A stretch of 11,241 nt of DNA from positions 1 to 11,241 of the forward strand of contig MVRP01000135.1 of the NCBI GenBank assembly GCA_002067405.1. The letters run 5' to 3'. The DNA comes from Syntrophorhabdaceae bacterium PtaU1.Bin034. Its GTDB lineage: Bacteria; Desulfobacterota_G; Syntrophorhabdia; Syntrophorhabdales; WCHB1-27. This document shows, piece by piece, positions 1-6,266 of this stretch (positions are counted from its first letter, which is position 1; the number at the start of each line of letters is the position of its first letter). The notes beneath the pieces are model-generated. The model saw nothing but the letters and a program-made list of their open reading frames with translations. It ran no database searches and was not told the origin of the DNA. Both the position numbers and the translations under genes were made by a program.

Positions 1-141
1 ATTGTTAAAAGCGTGTTGGAGAACTACCGGTCCCATCTCGAGGTGGAAATACATCGCACGTACAAAAGGGACTTCAGGAAGGCGCTCGAAGAGCGAGGGA
101 GGTTTTTGGATGGTATTATTGAACGATTCAAGACCGAATAA
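1..141 (+). CDS. 3' end of an unrecognised gene (partial)
   Basis: Frame 1 is open from the first base to a TAA at 139-141 and encodes the last 46 residues of a protein. The fragment is rich in Lys, Arg and Glu, with a pattern typical of one or two amphipathic helices (for example HRTYKRDFRKALEERGRF). No cysteine cluster, membrane segment or family motif is visible, and I do not recognise it. The frame was chosen for its helix-like composition and because it ends just before the intergenic region; frame 2 is also open (to 163), so the frame is not certain. The stop codon lies inside the loop of a 14-bp inverted repeat (116-163). The next genes are on the opposite strand, so this is the end of its transcription unit. 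Confidence 0.5.
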   Translation: MVKSVLENYRSHLEVEIHRTYKRDFRKALEERGRFLDGIIERFKTE

Positions 142-163
142 AGCGTCCCGAATCGTTCAATAA
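116..163. repeat. 14-bp perfect inverted repeat around a stop codon
   Basis: The arm TTATTGAACGATTC at 116-129 is exactly complementary to GAATCGTTCAATAA at 150-163, with a 20-nt spacer containing the stop codon of the upstream partial gene. It lies between convergent genes (plus-strand end at 141, minus-strand end at 219), where a bidirectional terminator would be expected. Neither side has a run of T, and the loop is long for a classical intrinsic terminator. It may be an RNA 3'-end hairpin that blocks exonucleases, or a protein site. The repeat is seen directly; the role is inferred. Confidence 0.6.
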
Positions 164-218
164 AAGCTTAAGGTTCTTGTTCGAGCTGAGATCTGAATAA
201 GGCCGGGTAAGAAACGTC

Positions 219-374
219 CTATGCCTTGATGTCTTTGACTCTTCTTTTGACTATTTTGCCTTTCTGCCTGGGCATATCGGCTTTGATATAAACCGTCTTT
301 TCGAATACCTTATCTACGATTCCTTCCATCTCTTTCTTTGCGAACGGGAATTTCACCCTATCTCCGATCTTCAT
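219..374 (-). CDS. 51-aa basic protein, possible small beta-barrel (KOW/DUF2187-like), coupled to the FmdB-family gene
   Basis: This short gene starts with ATG at 374-372 and stops with TAG at 221-219. It begins [11 protein letters not shown] and ends in a Lys/Arg-rich tail ([14 protein letters not shown]). Its ATG overlaps the TGA of the upstream FmdB-family gene as ATGA, and a strong GGAGGAG Shine-Dalgarno sits just before it inside that gene's end, so translation is probably coupled. The opening 'KIGDRVKF' followed by '[14 protein letters not shown]' resembles small SH3-like barrel proteins such as KOW domains or DUF2187, in which a strand-turn-strand is followed by a 'G.V..V....V.V' pattern. 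That resemblance is a pattern judgement, not a search result. No catalytic residues are seen; the basic charge is compatible with RNA binding. I am fairly sure it is a real gene and unsure of its function. Confidence 0.72.
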   Translation of the reverse strand: MKIGDRVKFPFAKKEMEGIVDKVFEKTVYIKADMPRQKGKIVKRRVKDIKA

Positions 375-670
375 GCCGCTCCTCCGGTGGTTTCACTTTT
401 TGCTGTCTCGCTCTTGGCTTCGGTCTTTGGCTCTGTCTTCTCTTCCTTCTTTTCACCCTGTTTTCCGCCGTTGCCTCTGGCCGACTGTACGGAGGATTTG
501 TAGTCAGTAACGTACCATCCTGTGCCTTTCAGTTGAAAGGAACACATGGAAATCAGCCTGTTGAGCTGACCCTTACACTCCTGACACTCTTTCAAGGGCT
601 CGTCGGAAATCTTCTGGAATATCTCGAATATCTTGCCGCAATCGGCGCATTCGTACTCGTATATGGGCAT
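371..670 (-). CDS. FmdB-family zinc-ribbon protein
   Basis: The 99-residue protein begins [12 protein letters not shown], the hallmark of the FmdB / CxxC_CxxC_SSSS family. Two knuckles, C8-x2-C11 and C29-x2-C32, should bind one zinc ion. The segment [16 protein letters not shown] (45-60) is the second conserved block. Residues 65-99 form a low-complexity Lys/Glu/Thr tail, common in this family and probably disordered. FmdB was named as a putative regulator of formamidase in Methylophilus, but for most members no function is proven. ATG at 670-668 was chosen because the conserved N-terminus starts there and an AGGAGG lies about 8 nt upstream; an extension to 772 is possible in frame but would run through the promoter. 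It shares an ATGA overlap with the small basic gene downstream and is divergent from purE. Confidence 0.93.
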   Translation of the reverse strand: MPIYEYECADCGKIFEIFQKISDEPLKECQECKGQLNRLISMCSFQLKGTGWYVTDYKSSVQSARGNGGKQGEKKEEKTEPKTEAKSETAKSETTGGAA

Positions 671-700
671 GACACAACCTCCTGCCGAATTTCGATAAAG

Positions 701-730
701 AGTATAATCCTCCACTCTTTCGTTCGTCAA
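701..730 (-). promoter_or_regulatory. Sigma70-like promoter for the FmdB-family operon
   Basis: On the minus strand TTGACG (730-725) is followed after 18 nt by TATACT (706-701). This is close to the -35/-10 consensus and leaves a short leader of about 25 nt carrying the AGGAGG before the start at 670. No other promoter of this quality is seen in the divergent region. Confidence 0.7.
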
Positions 731-741
731 GACCACCTCCG

Positions 742-814
742 GCCCCGTGGGGCTGAAAGCCCGCGTGCACATGGTGAGCCCGGCAGAGTCACGTCATCGA
801 CTGATCGGCGATCA
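742..814. promoter_or_regulatory. Short palindromes between divergent promoters, possible operators
   Basis: The 93 nt between the two -35 boxes hold several short dyads. GCCCC-gt-GGGGC lies at 742-753, overlapping GGGCT-gaa-AGCCC at 750-762, so the two hairpins are mutually exclusive. TGATC-ggc-GATCA lies at 802-814, ten bases upstream of the purE -35. The last has the size and placement of a regulator site for purE. No known consensus (such as a PurR box) is recognised, so a regulatory role is only suggested. Confidence 0.3.
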
Positions 815-823
815 AGTTAACTG

Positions 824-852
824 TTGCTCTAAGCGGGCGCCCGTGCTATAGA
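824..852 (+). promoter_or_regulatory. Sigma70-like promoter for purE
   Basis: TTGCTC (824-829) is followed after 17 nt by TATAGA (847-852), preceded by TG at 844-845 as in an extended -10. The predicted start near 859 leaves a leader of about 20 nt that is almost entirely Shine-Dalgarno (purine tract 861-874). Confidence 0.62.
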
Positions 853-878
853 AAGAGGAAAAGGAGGAGGGAGGACCG

Positions 879-1376
879 GTGGAAAAAGCGAAAGTTCTGA
901 TTCTTCTTGGTAGTGACAGCGATATCCCGTTGATGCAGGACGGCCTCAGCTTGCTCAGGGAAATGGGGGTGACGTACCATCTTGACATATCATCCGCACA
1001 TCGCCACCCGGAGAAAACTTCTGTCTATGCGAAGAGCGCCCGAAGTGAGGGTTTTGAAGTGATTATTGCCGCTGCCGGGCTCGCCGCGCATCTTCCCGGG
1101 GTCATAGCTTCTCATACTACGCTTCCCGTGATCGGTGTGCCGCTCAAGGGGGGCAGCCTTCTCGGCATGGATGCGCTCTTGTCGATGGTCCAGATGCCAA
1201 AGGGGGTGCCGGTAGCGACAGTGGGCATTGATGCGGCGCGTAACGCGTGCATACTGGCATGCCAGATACTCTCGATCAAGTACGACGAGATTCGTGAAAA
1301 ACTCGAAGCCATGAAGAAGCGAATGTGGGAAGAGATTGATGAAAAATCCCGAAAGTTGCAGAACCGGATTGGGTAA
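879..1376 (+). CDS. purE: N5-carboxyaminoimidazole ribonucleotide mutase PurE (class I)
   Basis: PurE converts N5-CAIR to CAIR in de novo purine synthesis in the cytoplasm. The 165-residue protein has the family's usual length and landmarks: GSDSD at 11-15 (phosphate binding), SSAHR at 38-42, AAHLPG at 69-74 with the catalytic His71, PVIGVPL at 83-89, and LLSMVQMPKGVPVATVGI at 100-117. The AAHLPG and VQMP blocks mark class I (N5-CAIR mutase) rather than the class II AIR carboxylase. The start is GTG at 879, supported by the purine-rich Shine-Dalgarno at 863-874 and the promoter at 824-852. PurK, the usual supplier of N5-CAIR, is not in this window, and no other purine gene adjoins it. The Lys/Glu-rich C-terminal helix (134-165) is normal for the fold. 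Confidence 0.95.
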   Translation: MEKAKVLILLGSDSDIPLMQDGLSLLREMGVTYHLDISSAHRHPEKTSVYAKSARSEGFEVIIAAAGLAAHLPGVIASHTTLPVIGVPLKGGSLLGMDALLSMVQMPKGVPVATVGIDAARNACILACQILSIKYDEIREKLEAMKKRMWEEIDEKSRKLQNRIG

Positions 1377-1448
1377 GACACCTGCTCTAATGCTCTCATT
1401 GTTCTCAGCCCCACTCATTCTCTGCAGCTTGCTCCAGGGAGGTTCGGT

Positions 1449-1477
1449 TTGACAACATTTGGGACTTTTGTTACCTT
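1449..1477 (+). promoter_or_regulatory. Promoter very close to the P1 peptidase start codon
   Basis: A perfect TTGACA (1449-1454) is followed after exactly 17 nt by TACCTT (1472-1477), a weak -10 that keeps the TA and final T of the consensus. The expected start point (about 1484-1486) is only 2-4 nt before the ATG at 1488. No Shine-Dalgarno is present before that ATG, so the transcript may be leaderless. The -35 is strong and the -10 is doubtful. Confidence 0.45.
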
Positions 1478-1487
1478 TATTTAACCC

Positions 1488-2483
1488 ATGTACAACGCAA
1501 TAACAGACATCGAAGGTATTCGGGTCGGCCATTCCTCGGATTTTGACGGAGGCACCGGGTGCACGGTCATCCTGCTCGACGGAGGTGCTACTTCCGGGAT
1601 AGATATTCGGGGAAGCGCTGCCGGGACGAGGCAGATAGATGCGTTGGGGGTCGCCCACGTTGTCGAGCAGGTTCATGCCATACTGCTGGCCGGTGGAAGT
1701 TCATTCGGACTCGATGCGACCACGGGCGTCATGAAGTACCTGGAGGAAAGAGATATCGGTTTTGATGTTGGCGTTGCAAGGGTTCCGATCGTACCGAGTG
1801 CCGTAATATTCGACCTCGGTTTCGGTAACCCAAAGGCCCGACCCACGGCAGGGATGGGTTACGAGGCCTGCGTAAAGGCAGGTAAGATCGTTGAAGAGGG
1901 CAGTGTTGGCGTGGGAGTGGGTGCTACTGTAGGGAAGCTTTTCGCTATAGGCAGGGCCATGAAAGGGGGCATAGGAACGGCAAGCGTTGCGATGCCCGAC
2001 GGAACCGTGGTAGGAGCGCTTGTGGTCGTCAATGCATTCGGCGACATAATGGACAACGTAACCGGTAAAATAATCGCCGGGGCTCGGACTGCTGAAGACC
2101 GGCTCACTTTTGCCGGTACTGTCGATTGCCTTAAGCAGGGCCAGGTGCGGAAGATGTTCGGGATAGATAATACGACCCTTGCTGTGGTGGCGACCAATGT
2201 GCAGTTTAATAAAAAGGAGATTACAAAGGTTGCCCAGATGGCCCAGGGAGGGTTGATAAAGACCATTACTCCTGTCCACACTACCTTTGACGGTGACCTC
2301 GTCTTCGGCGTGTCCCTTGGAACTATTAAAGGAGATGTGAACCGCATAGGCGTGCTCAGCGAGTTTGTGGTGACAGAGGCAATCAAAAGGGCAGTGAAGA
2401 AGGCTGACGGTTTTGGAAAGTTGCCTGCGTTCAAGGATATTGCCCGCGGTTCGTCAAAATCAACTTTTGCGCTGAGGGGGTAA
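1488..2483 (+). CDS. P1-family (S58, DmpA-like) autoprocessing aminopeptidase
   Basis: This 331-residue protein matches the P1/DmpA family of N-terminal-nucleophile hydrolases, whose characterised members include D-/L-aminopeptidases and beta-peptidyl aminopeptidases. The precursor cuts itself into two chains, and the new N-terminal Ser or Thr is the nucleophile. Here the N-terminus ITDIEGIRVGHSSD (5-18) is the family's opening motif. AGGSSFGLDATTGVMKYLEE (68-87) and the glycine-rich GSVGVGVGATVGK (138-150) follow. NTTLAVVATN (228-237) is the cleavage site, so Thr229 after Asn228 is the likely nucleophile. No signal peptide is seen, so it should be cytoplasmic. The ATG at 1488 fits the family N-terminus but has no Shine-Dalgarno (TTTATTTAACCC precedes it). 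The natural substrate cannot be told from sequence, and neighbours (purE, Sir2) give no clear pathway. Confidence 0.9.
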   Translation: MYNAITDIEGIRVGHSSDFDGGTGCTVILLDGGATSGIDIRGSAAGTRQIDALGVAHVVEQVHAILLAGGSSFGLDATTGVMKYLEERDIGFDVGVARVPIVPSAVIFDLGFGNPKARPTAGMGYEACVKAGKIVEEGSVGVGVGATVGKLFAIGRAMKGGIGTASVAMPDGTVVGALVVVNAFGDIMDNVTGKIIAGARTAEDRLTFAGTVDCLKQGQVRKMFGIDNTTLAVVATNVQFNKKEITKVAQMAQGGLIKTITPVHTTFDGDLVFGVSLGTIKGDVNRIGVLSEFVVTEAIKRAVKKADGFGKLPAFKDIARGSSKSTFALRG

Positions 2484-2488
2484 AGGGT

Positions 2489-2512
2489 CAGGCGCGGTTG
2501 GTTGTCCGCCTG
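2489..2512 (+). other. Small stem-loop after the P1 peptidase stop
   Basis: CAGGCG (2489-2494) can pair with CGCCTG (2507-2512) across a 12-nt loop, starting six bases after the stop codon. There is no following T-run, so it is not a standard terminator. It could weakly stabilise the upstream message end or reduce readthrough to the Sir2 gene. Confidence 0.25.
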
Positions 2513-2588
2513 CCGCATAAGAACGACGAGCCTCAAGACACCGGGGAGAGAAAAAGCGCCTATTATGTCAGAAGAAATTGATGACAAC

Positions 2589-2603
2589 AGGAGATATCCT
2601 TTG
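2589..2603 (+). promoter_or_regulatory. Shine-Dalgarno that decides the Sir2 start (TTG)
   Basis: AGGAGA at 2589-2594 is separated by 6 nt from the in-frame TTG at 2601. The upstream in-frame ATG at 2565 has only a GGGGAGAG tract (2543-2550) about 15 nt away, too far for good initiation. The TTG therefore has the better ribosome-binding context. Confidence 0.55.
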
Positions 2604-3350
2604 AAAAAACATCAAGAAGTTGCACAGTTATTCAAAGAAAAAGGGAACATCGTTGCCTTTACCGGAGCGGGTATATCGGTAGATGCAGGTATTCCTGCGT
2701 TCAGGGGCGGACAGGGGCTGTGGGAAAAGTACGATCCCATGGAGTATGCCCATATACAATCTTTTCTGAGATATCCCGATAAAGTATGGACGATGCTGAG
2801 AGAAATGGGCGATGTCATCCTCGGGGCTCAGCCGTCTCCGGCGCACAGGGCTTTGGCTGCCTTGGAGAAGGCAGGGCTGCTCAATGCGGTGATCACCCAA
2901 AACGTGGATGGTCTTCATCAGGCGGCGGGCAACAGGAATGTCATTGAGTACCACGGGAATCACCGTCGGCTGATATGTCCCGGCTGCTCCACGACCAGTC
3001 CGTTTACCGAGGAATCCAACAAAGTTATTCCGTACCCGCGATGTGACAGGTGTGAAGAAGTATTGAAGCCGGATGTTGTTTTCTTCGGCGAAGAGATACC
3101 TCGTACAGCAATGATAAGAGCGAACCACGAGGCAAACAACTGCAAGGTCATGCTCATAATAGGAACATCAGGCGTTGTATACCCGGCTGCTGATATCCCT
3201 TTTATGGCGAGCTCGAACGGCGCGAAGGTTGTTGAGATCAACGTTTCCCCCACGCCTTTTACCTCGGCGATTACACACCACTTTATTGAGGGAAGTGCAT
3301 CGGACATATTGCCGGGCATCCTGGAGGAGCTCGGGTTAGAGAGTGCTTGA
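2601..3350 (+). CDS. cobB: Sir2-family NAD-dependent protein deacylase
   Basis: Sirtuins remove acyl groups from protein lysines using NAD, giving nicotinamide and O-acyl-ADP-ribose. From TTG 2601 the protein has 249 residues, about the size of the compact bacterial sirtuins; the ATG at 2565 would add 12 polar residues. Motifs in order: FTGAGIS (20-26) in the Rossmann fold, GIPAFRG (30-36), TQNVDGLH (99-106), the catalytic His118 in EYHGN, a zinc site C126-x2-C129 and C148-x2-C151, GTSGVVYPAA (188-197), and EINV (212-215). All catalytic and zinc residues are intact. The Ala-Tyr-Arg-type desuccinylase signature (Y and R after the FRG motif) is not evident: the loop reads GGQGLWEKYDP, so substrate preference is left open. 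The TGA overlaps the GTG of the following cysteine-cluster ORF by 8 nt. In many bacteria CobB controls acetyl-CoA synthetase, but no acyl-CoA synthetase is nearby. Confidence 0.93.
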   Translation: MKKHQEVAQLFKEKGNIVAFTGAGISVDAGIPAFRGGQGLWEKYDPMEYAHIQSFLRYPDKVWTMLREMGDVILGAQPSPAHRALAALEKAGLLNAVITQNVDGLHQAAGNRNVIEYHGNHRRLICPGCSTTSPFTEESNKVIPYPRCDRCEEVLKPDVVFFGEEIPRTAMIRANHEANNCKVMLIIGTSGVVYPAADIPFMASSNGAKVVEINVSPTPFTSAITHHFIEGSASDILPGILEELGLESA

Positions 3351-3570
3351 TTCCTACGTCAAAGACAAGCTCGCTCCTTACACGAAATTTTCGCACTTTG
3401 CCTGCGCTCACGAATGCCCACGGTACGGTTGCCGCAGCGACCTGACCGTGAGTGCCAGCCTTCTCGAGATTTACATCCAGAGCCGCTTTCTTCACAGATC
3501 GGCCCGTAGTCTGTTCGATTTTGCTTACAGGAAAGAAATGACGCGATGCATAACTACTTTTATGCGATGA
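3343..3570 (+). pseudogene. Truncated YkgJ-like cysteine-cluster protein (N-terminal part only)
   Basis: A 75-residue ORF starts at GTG 3343, overlapping the Sir2 stop, with GGAGGAG at 3323-3329 about 13 nt upstream. It reads FACAHECPRYGCRSDLTVS at 19-37, giving C21-x3-C25-x4-C30 followed by a hydrophobic segment and SLFDFAYRK. This layout resembles the opening of YkgJ/UPF0153 cysteine-cluster proteins (C..C...CC..D..V...DI.RL...L......F..Y), which are normally around 100 to 250 residues with further cysteines that complete a metal site. Those later cysteines are absent here: the ORF ends at 3570, and neither other frame up to the next gene at 3605 restores them. I therefore read it as a gene remnant cut at its 3' side. 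It could instead be a genuine small protein. The family assignment rests on a short motif and is tentative. Confidence 0.45.
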
Positions 3571-3604
3571 TCATAGCAGAGGCCTTACTACAGAGGAGTA
3601 CCTG

Positions 3605-4672
3605 ATGGAGCATACTTACTGCGTGATTATGGCCGGAGGCAAGGGGGAAAGATTCTGGCCGCTTAGTACAAAGGCTGCACCTAAACCCTTCATAAAATTG
3701 ATCGGCGACAAGACGATGATACAAATGACGGTTGACCGCCTGCTCGGTCTTGTGTCCAAGGAGCGCATATTCGTAGTCCTTGGATGCGAGCACCTTGACG
3801 TGGCGCGGCAGCAGCTTCCCGAATTTTTGGCCGAGCAGTTCATTGTCGAGCCGGTTGGAAGAGACACTGCTCCATGTATCGGTTTTACTGCCACTATCCT
3901 GGATCGAGCCGATCCTGACGCTATAATGGTGGTGCTTCCCGCTGATCAGTATATTCCCGACACCAGGGCTTTTGTCGAAACAGTGTCTCTGGGAGTCGAA
4001 TGCGCGAGAAAGGGAGAGCATCTTTTGACGATTGGCATAACTCCCACGAGGCCCGAGACAGGTTACGGGTACATCCGGGCGCATGAGCCGGCCGGTATCA
4101 CGGAACGGGAATCGTGTTTCCGGGTAAATCGCTTTGTGGAAAAACCTGATGAAGCGAAGGCCAGGCAATACCTTTCCGAAGGGAGTTACTATTGGAATGC
4201 CGGTATCTTTGTCTGGCGGGCAAAGACTGTTTTGAGGGGGATCGAACGCTACATGCCTGAGCTTCACCACGCCCTCCTTAAGATAAGACGGGCAATGGAG
4301 TGCGGCGACACGGAAGAGGTAGAGGCCGTTTTCAGAAGCTTTCCAAAAATATCAATAGATTACGGCCTCATGGAAAAAGCGGATAACGTGCTGATGATGA
4401 AAGCCAATTTTTCCTGGGACGACGTGGGTTCGTGGGGGGCGCTTCGAAGGGTCATGGAGCTGGACGACGACGGGAATTACCGCAGGGGCGAGACCACGTG
4501 CGTGGATACGGAAAACTGCGTCATCTATGCGGAAAATATGAGGGTTGGGGCTGTCGGTCTGTCGAACCTGATCGTTGTGGCATCGAAAGACGGTGTTCTC
4601 GTCTGCGATCTGGCGAGAGATCAAGACACACGACGAATCGCGAGGATGCTTGACGACGGGGAGGATGCGTGA
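3605..4672 (+). CDS. manC: Mannose-1-phosphate guanylyltransferase (GDP-mannose pyrophosphorylase), short form
   Basis: The enzyme joins mannose-1-phosphate and GTP to give GDP-mannose, the precursor for mannose, fucose and rhamnose residues of surface polysaccharides. The 355-residue protein starts with the nucleotidyltransferase signature GGKGERFWPLSTKAAPKPF (11-29), which binds the nucleotide and pyrophosphate. It continues with EPVGRDTAPCIG (82-93), LPADQYI (111-117), FVEKPDEAKA (177-186) for sugar-phosphate binding, SYYWNAGIFVWRA (194-206), and IDYGLMEKA (251-259) with FSWDDVGSWGAL (269-280). It lacks the C-terminal cupin-type isomerase domain of bifunctional ManC/AlgA (about 470-480 aa), so it should be monofunctional. 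ATG 3605 has AGAGGAG at 3592-3598. No phosphomannomutase or glycosyltransferase adjoins it. A separate cupin gene lies 1.7 kb downstream, but it is far smaller than a type II isomerase domain and not demonstrably related. Confidence 0.93.
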   Translation: MEHTYCVIMAGGKGERFWPLSTKAAPKPFIKLIGDKTMIQMTVDRLLGLVSKERIFVVLGCEHLDVARQQLPEFLAEQFIVEPVGRDTAPCIGFTATILDRADPDAIMVVLPADQYIPDTRAFVETVSLGVECARKGEHLLTIGITPTRPETGYGYIRAHEPAGITERESCFRVNRFVEKPDEAKARQYLSEGSYYWNAGIFVWRAKTVLRGIERYMPELHHALLKIRRAMECGDTEEVEAVFRSFPKISIDYGLMEKADNVLMMKANFSWDDVGSWGALRRVMELDDDGNYRRGETTCVDTENCVIYAENMRVGAVGLSNLIVVASKDGVLVCDLARDQDTRRIARMLDDGEDA

Positions 4673-4733
4673 GAAGACAGAAGGTGAGAAGCCGGGAAGG
4701 TGAGGAGCTTGGGGAAGGCGAAAAGGAGCGGAC

Positions 4734-6266
4734 ATGGTATCCAAGGTGTTTACCGCAAGTCTTTACGGCATAGACGGCATAAAGGTGGAGGTAGAGGTTG
4801 ATATAACACACGGCCTCCCTTCCTTCAATATTGTCGGTTTGCCTGAGCCGTCCATAAAGGAAAGCAGGGAAAGGGTGCGGGCTGCCATAAAGAACGCAGG
4901 CTTCGAATTCCCCAACGACAGGATCACCATTAACCTCGCGCCGGCAGATGTGCGAAAGGACGGTTCCTCCTTTGACTTGCCCGTGGCTGTAGGCATGCTG
5001 GCAGCAATGGGCGTTATCAAGCAGGAAGCCTTGTTGGATCACGTTATTACGGGAGAACTGTCACTGGACGGAAGGATCAAGGGTATCAAGGGCATTCTCC
5101 CCATGGCCCTCCTTGGTGCCAAGGAAGGCTTTGCCCGAATCATTGTGCCTTTTGAGAATGGACCCGAGGCCTCGGTCGTGAAGGACATAAAGGTCCACGG
5201 GGCATCGCACTTGTTGGAAATAGCGCATTATTTTAAGGGTGATGCGGAGATAGAACAGTTTCACGCGAGGGAGAGCCGGGGTATGCCGGAAGGAAAGGAG
5301 GAACCACTCGATTTTTCTGATATTAAGGGGCAGGCCCAGGCGAAGCGGGCACTGGAGATTGCGGCAGCAGGGGCCCACAATGTTCTTATGATCGGTCCTC
5401 CGGGTTCCGGCAAGACAATGCTCGCCCGCAGGATTTCCACTATTCTGCCGCCCCTCGATTACGAGGAGGCGATTGAGACGACCAAGATTCACAGCATAGC
5501 GGGTCTTCTCAGCCAGGAGAAATTTCTTGTCACGGAGAAACCTTTCAGGTCTCCTCACCATACGATTTCCGATGCAGGACTCATTGGAGGAGGCTCGTTC
5601 CCAAAGCCCGGAGAGATAAGCCTTGCCCACAACGGCGTCCTATTCCTTGATGAATTCCCGGAATTCAAACGGCACATAATCGATTCGCTTCGCCAGCCCC
5701 TGGAAAGCGGCAATGTCGTCATCTCCAGGGCGTCCCATACCATCACGTTCCCGGCACGGTTCATGCTTGTAGCGGCGATGAACCCATGCCCATGCGGTTA
5801 TTACGGGGACAGCAGGAGGGCCTGTATTTGTTCGGGTGCCCAAATTCATCGCTACAGAACGAGGATTTCCGGGCCGTTGCTCGACAGGATCGATATACAG
5901 ATCGGGGTGCCTCCGGTCACAATACGGGAATTATCACTCGATACTGTTGAAGAATCGTCCGAAACCATCAGGCAGCGGGTGATGGCTGCACGGGCGATGC
6001 AGGCAGGCAGATTCGAGGGGAAGTCGATCTATTCGAATGCGCAGATGACGTCGAGGATGGTAAAGAAATACTGCGGGATTAATGAGGCCGCGAAAAACCT
6101 GCTGGAACAGGCGGTGGAAAGGTTCGGCCTGTCGGCAAGGGCCTATCACCGCATACTCAAAGTATCGAGGACCATAGCTGATCTGGATGGAAAAGAGAGC
6201 ATCGACGACTCCCACGTAGCAGAAGCCATACAGTACCGGGTCCTGGATAAACGAATGAATGCCTGA
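4734..6266 (+). CDS. comM: YifB/ComM-family Mg-chelatase-like AAA+ ATPase
   Basis: ComM is a hexameric AAA+ helicase that promotes branch migration during natural transformation in Vibrio and Haemophilus; the family is widespread, also in bacteria not known to be competent. The 510 residues match the usual length. An N-terminal Lon-protease-like (ChlI) domain spans about 20-165, with DITHGLPSFNIVGLP at 23-37. The AAA+ core has Walker A GPPGSGKTM (221-229), RSPHHTISDAGLIGGG (272-287), Walker B VLFLDEFPEF (302-311), a Cys-rich loop NPCPCGYYGDS (350-360) with C364 and C366, and SGPLLDRID (379-387) supplying the arginine-finger region. A C-terminal helical Mg-chelatase-type domain covers about 410-505. 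All ATPase residues are intact. ATG 4734 has AAGGAG at 4723-4728, 5 nt away. Its 61-nt spacer after manC is purine-rich, so it may be cotranscribed with manC, but the functions are unrelated. Confidence 0.96.
   Translation: MVSKVFTASLYGIDGIKVEVEVDITHGLPSFNIVGLPEPSIKESRERVRAAIKNAGFEFPNDRITINLAPADVRKDGSSFDLPVAVGMLAAMGVIKQEALLDHVITGELSLDGRIKGIKGILPMALLGAKEGFARIIVPFENGPEASVVKDIKVHGASHLLEIAHYFKGDAEIEQFHARESRGMPEGKEEPLDFSDIKGQAQAKRALEIAAAGAHNVLMIGPPGSGKTMLARRISTILPPLDYEEAIETTKIHSIAGLLSQEKFLVTEKPFRSPHHTISDAGLIGGGSFPKPGEISLAHNGVLFLDEFPEFKRHIIDSLRQPLESGNVVISRASHTITFPARFMLVAAMNPCPCGYYGDSRRACICSGAQIHRYRTRISGPLLDRIDIQIGVPPVTIRELSLDTVEESSETIRQRVMAARAMQAGRFEGKSIYSNAQMTSRMVKKYCGINEAAKNLLEQAVERFGLSARAYHRILKVSRTIADLDGKESIDDSHVAEAIQYRVLDKRMNA

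Noticed and set aside
338..820. Plus-strand open frame opposite the FmdB-family gene with a hydrophobic stretch
   Set aside because: The hydrophobic run is the complement of the Lys/Glu/Thr-rich FmdB tail. The minus strand has the family motifs, promoter and ribosome site.
990..1676. Long minus-strand open frame across purE and the P1 peptidase start
   Set aside because: It is antisense to two well-identified genes and shows no recognisable protein motif; a codon-bias shadow.
3525..3554. Possible promoter for manC (TTACAG with a CATAAC-like -10)
   Set aside because: Both boxes are poor matches and the spacing is 18 nt; not distinguishable from chance.
4680..4708. Near-direct repeat of GAAGGTGAG(A/G)AGC, 16 bp apart, between manC and comM
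   Set aside because: The spacer is simply purine-rich; one mismatch in 13 bases and a nearby ordinary Shine-Dalgarno make a special role unlikely.
4734..6266. comM taken as evidence for a competence or DNA-uptake locus
   Set aside because: No other competence gene is present, and YifB/ComM occurs widely in bacteria not known to be competent.
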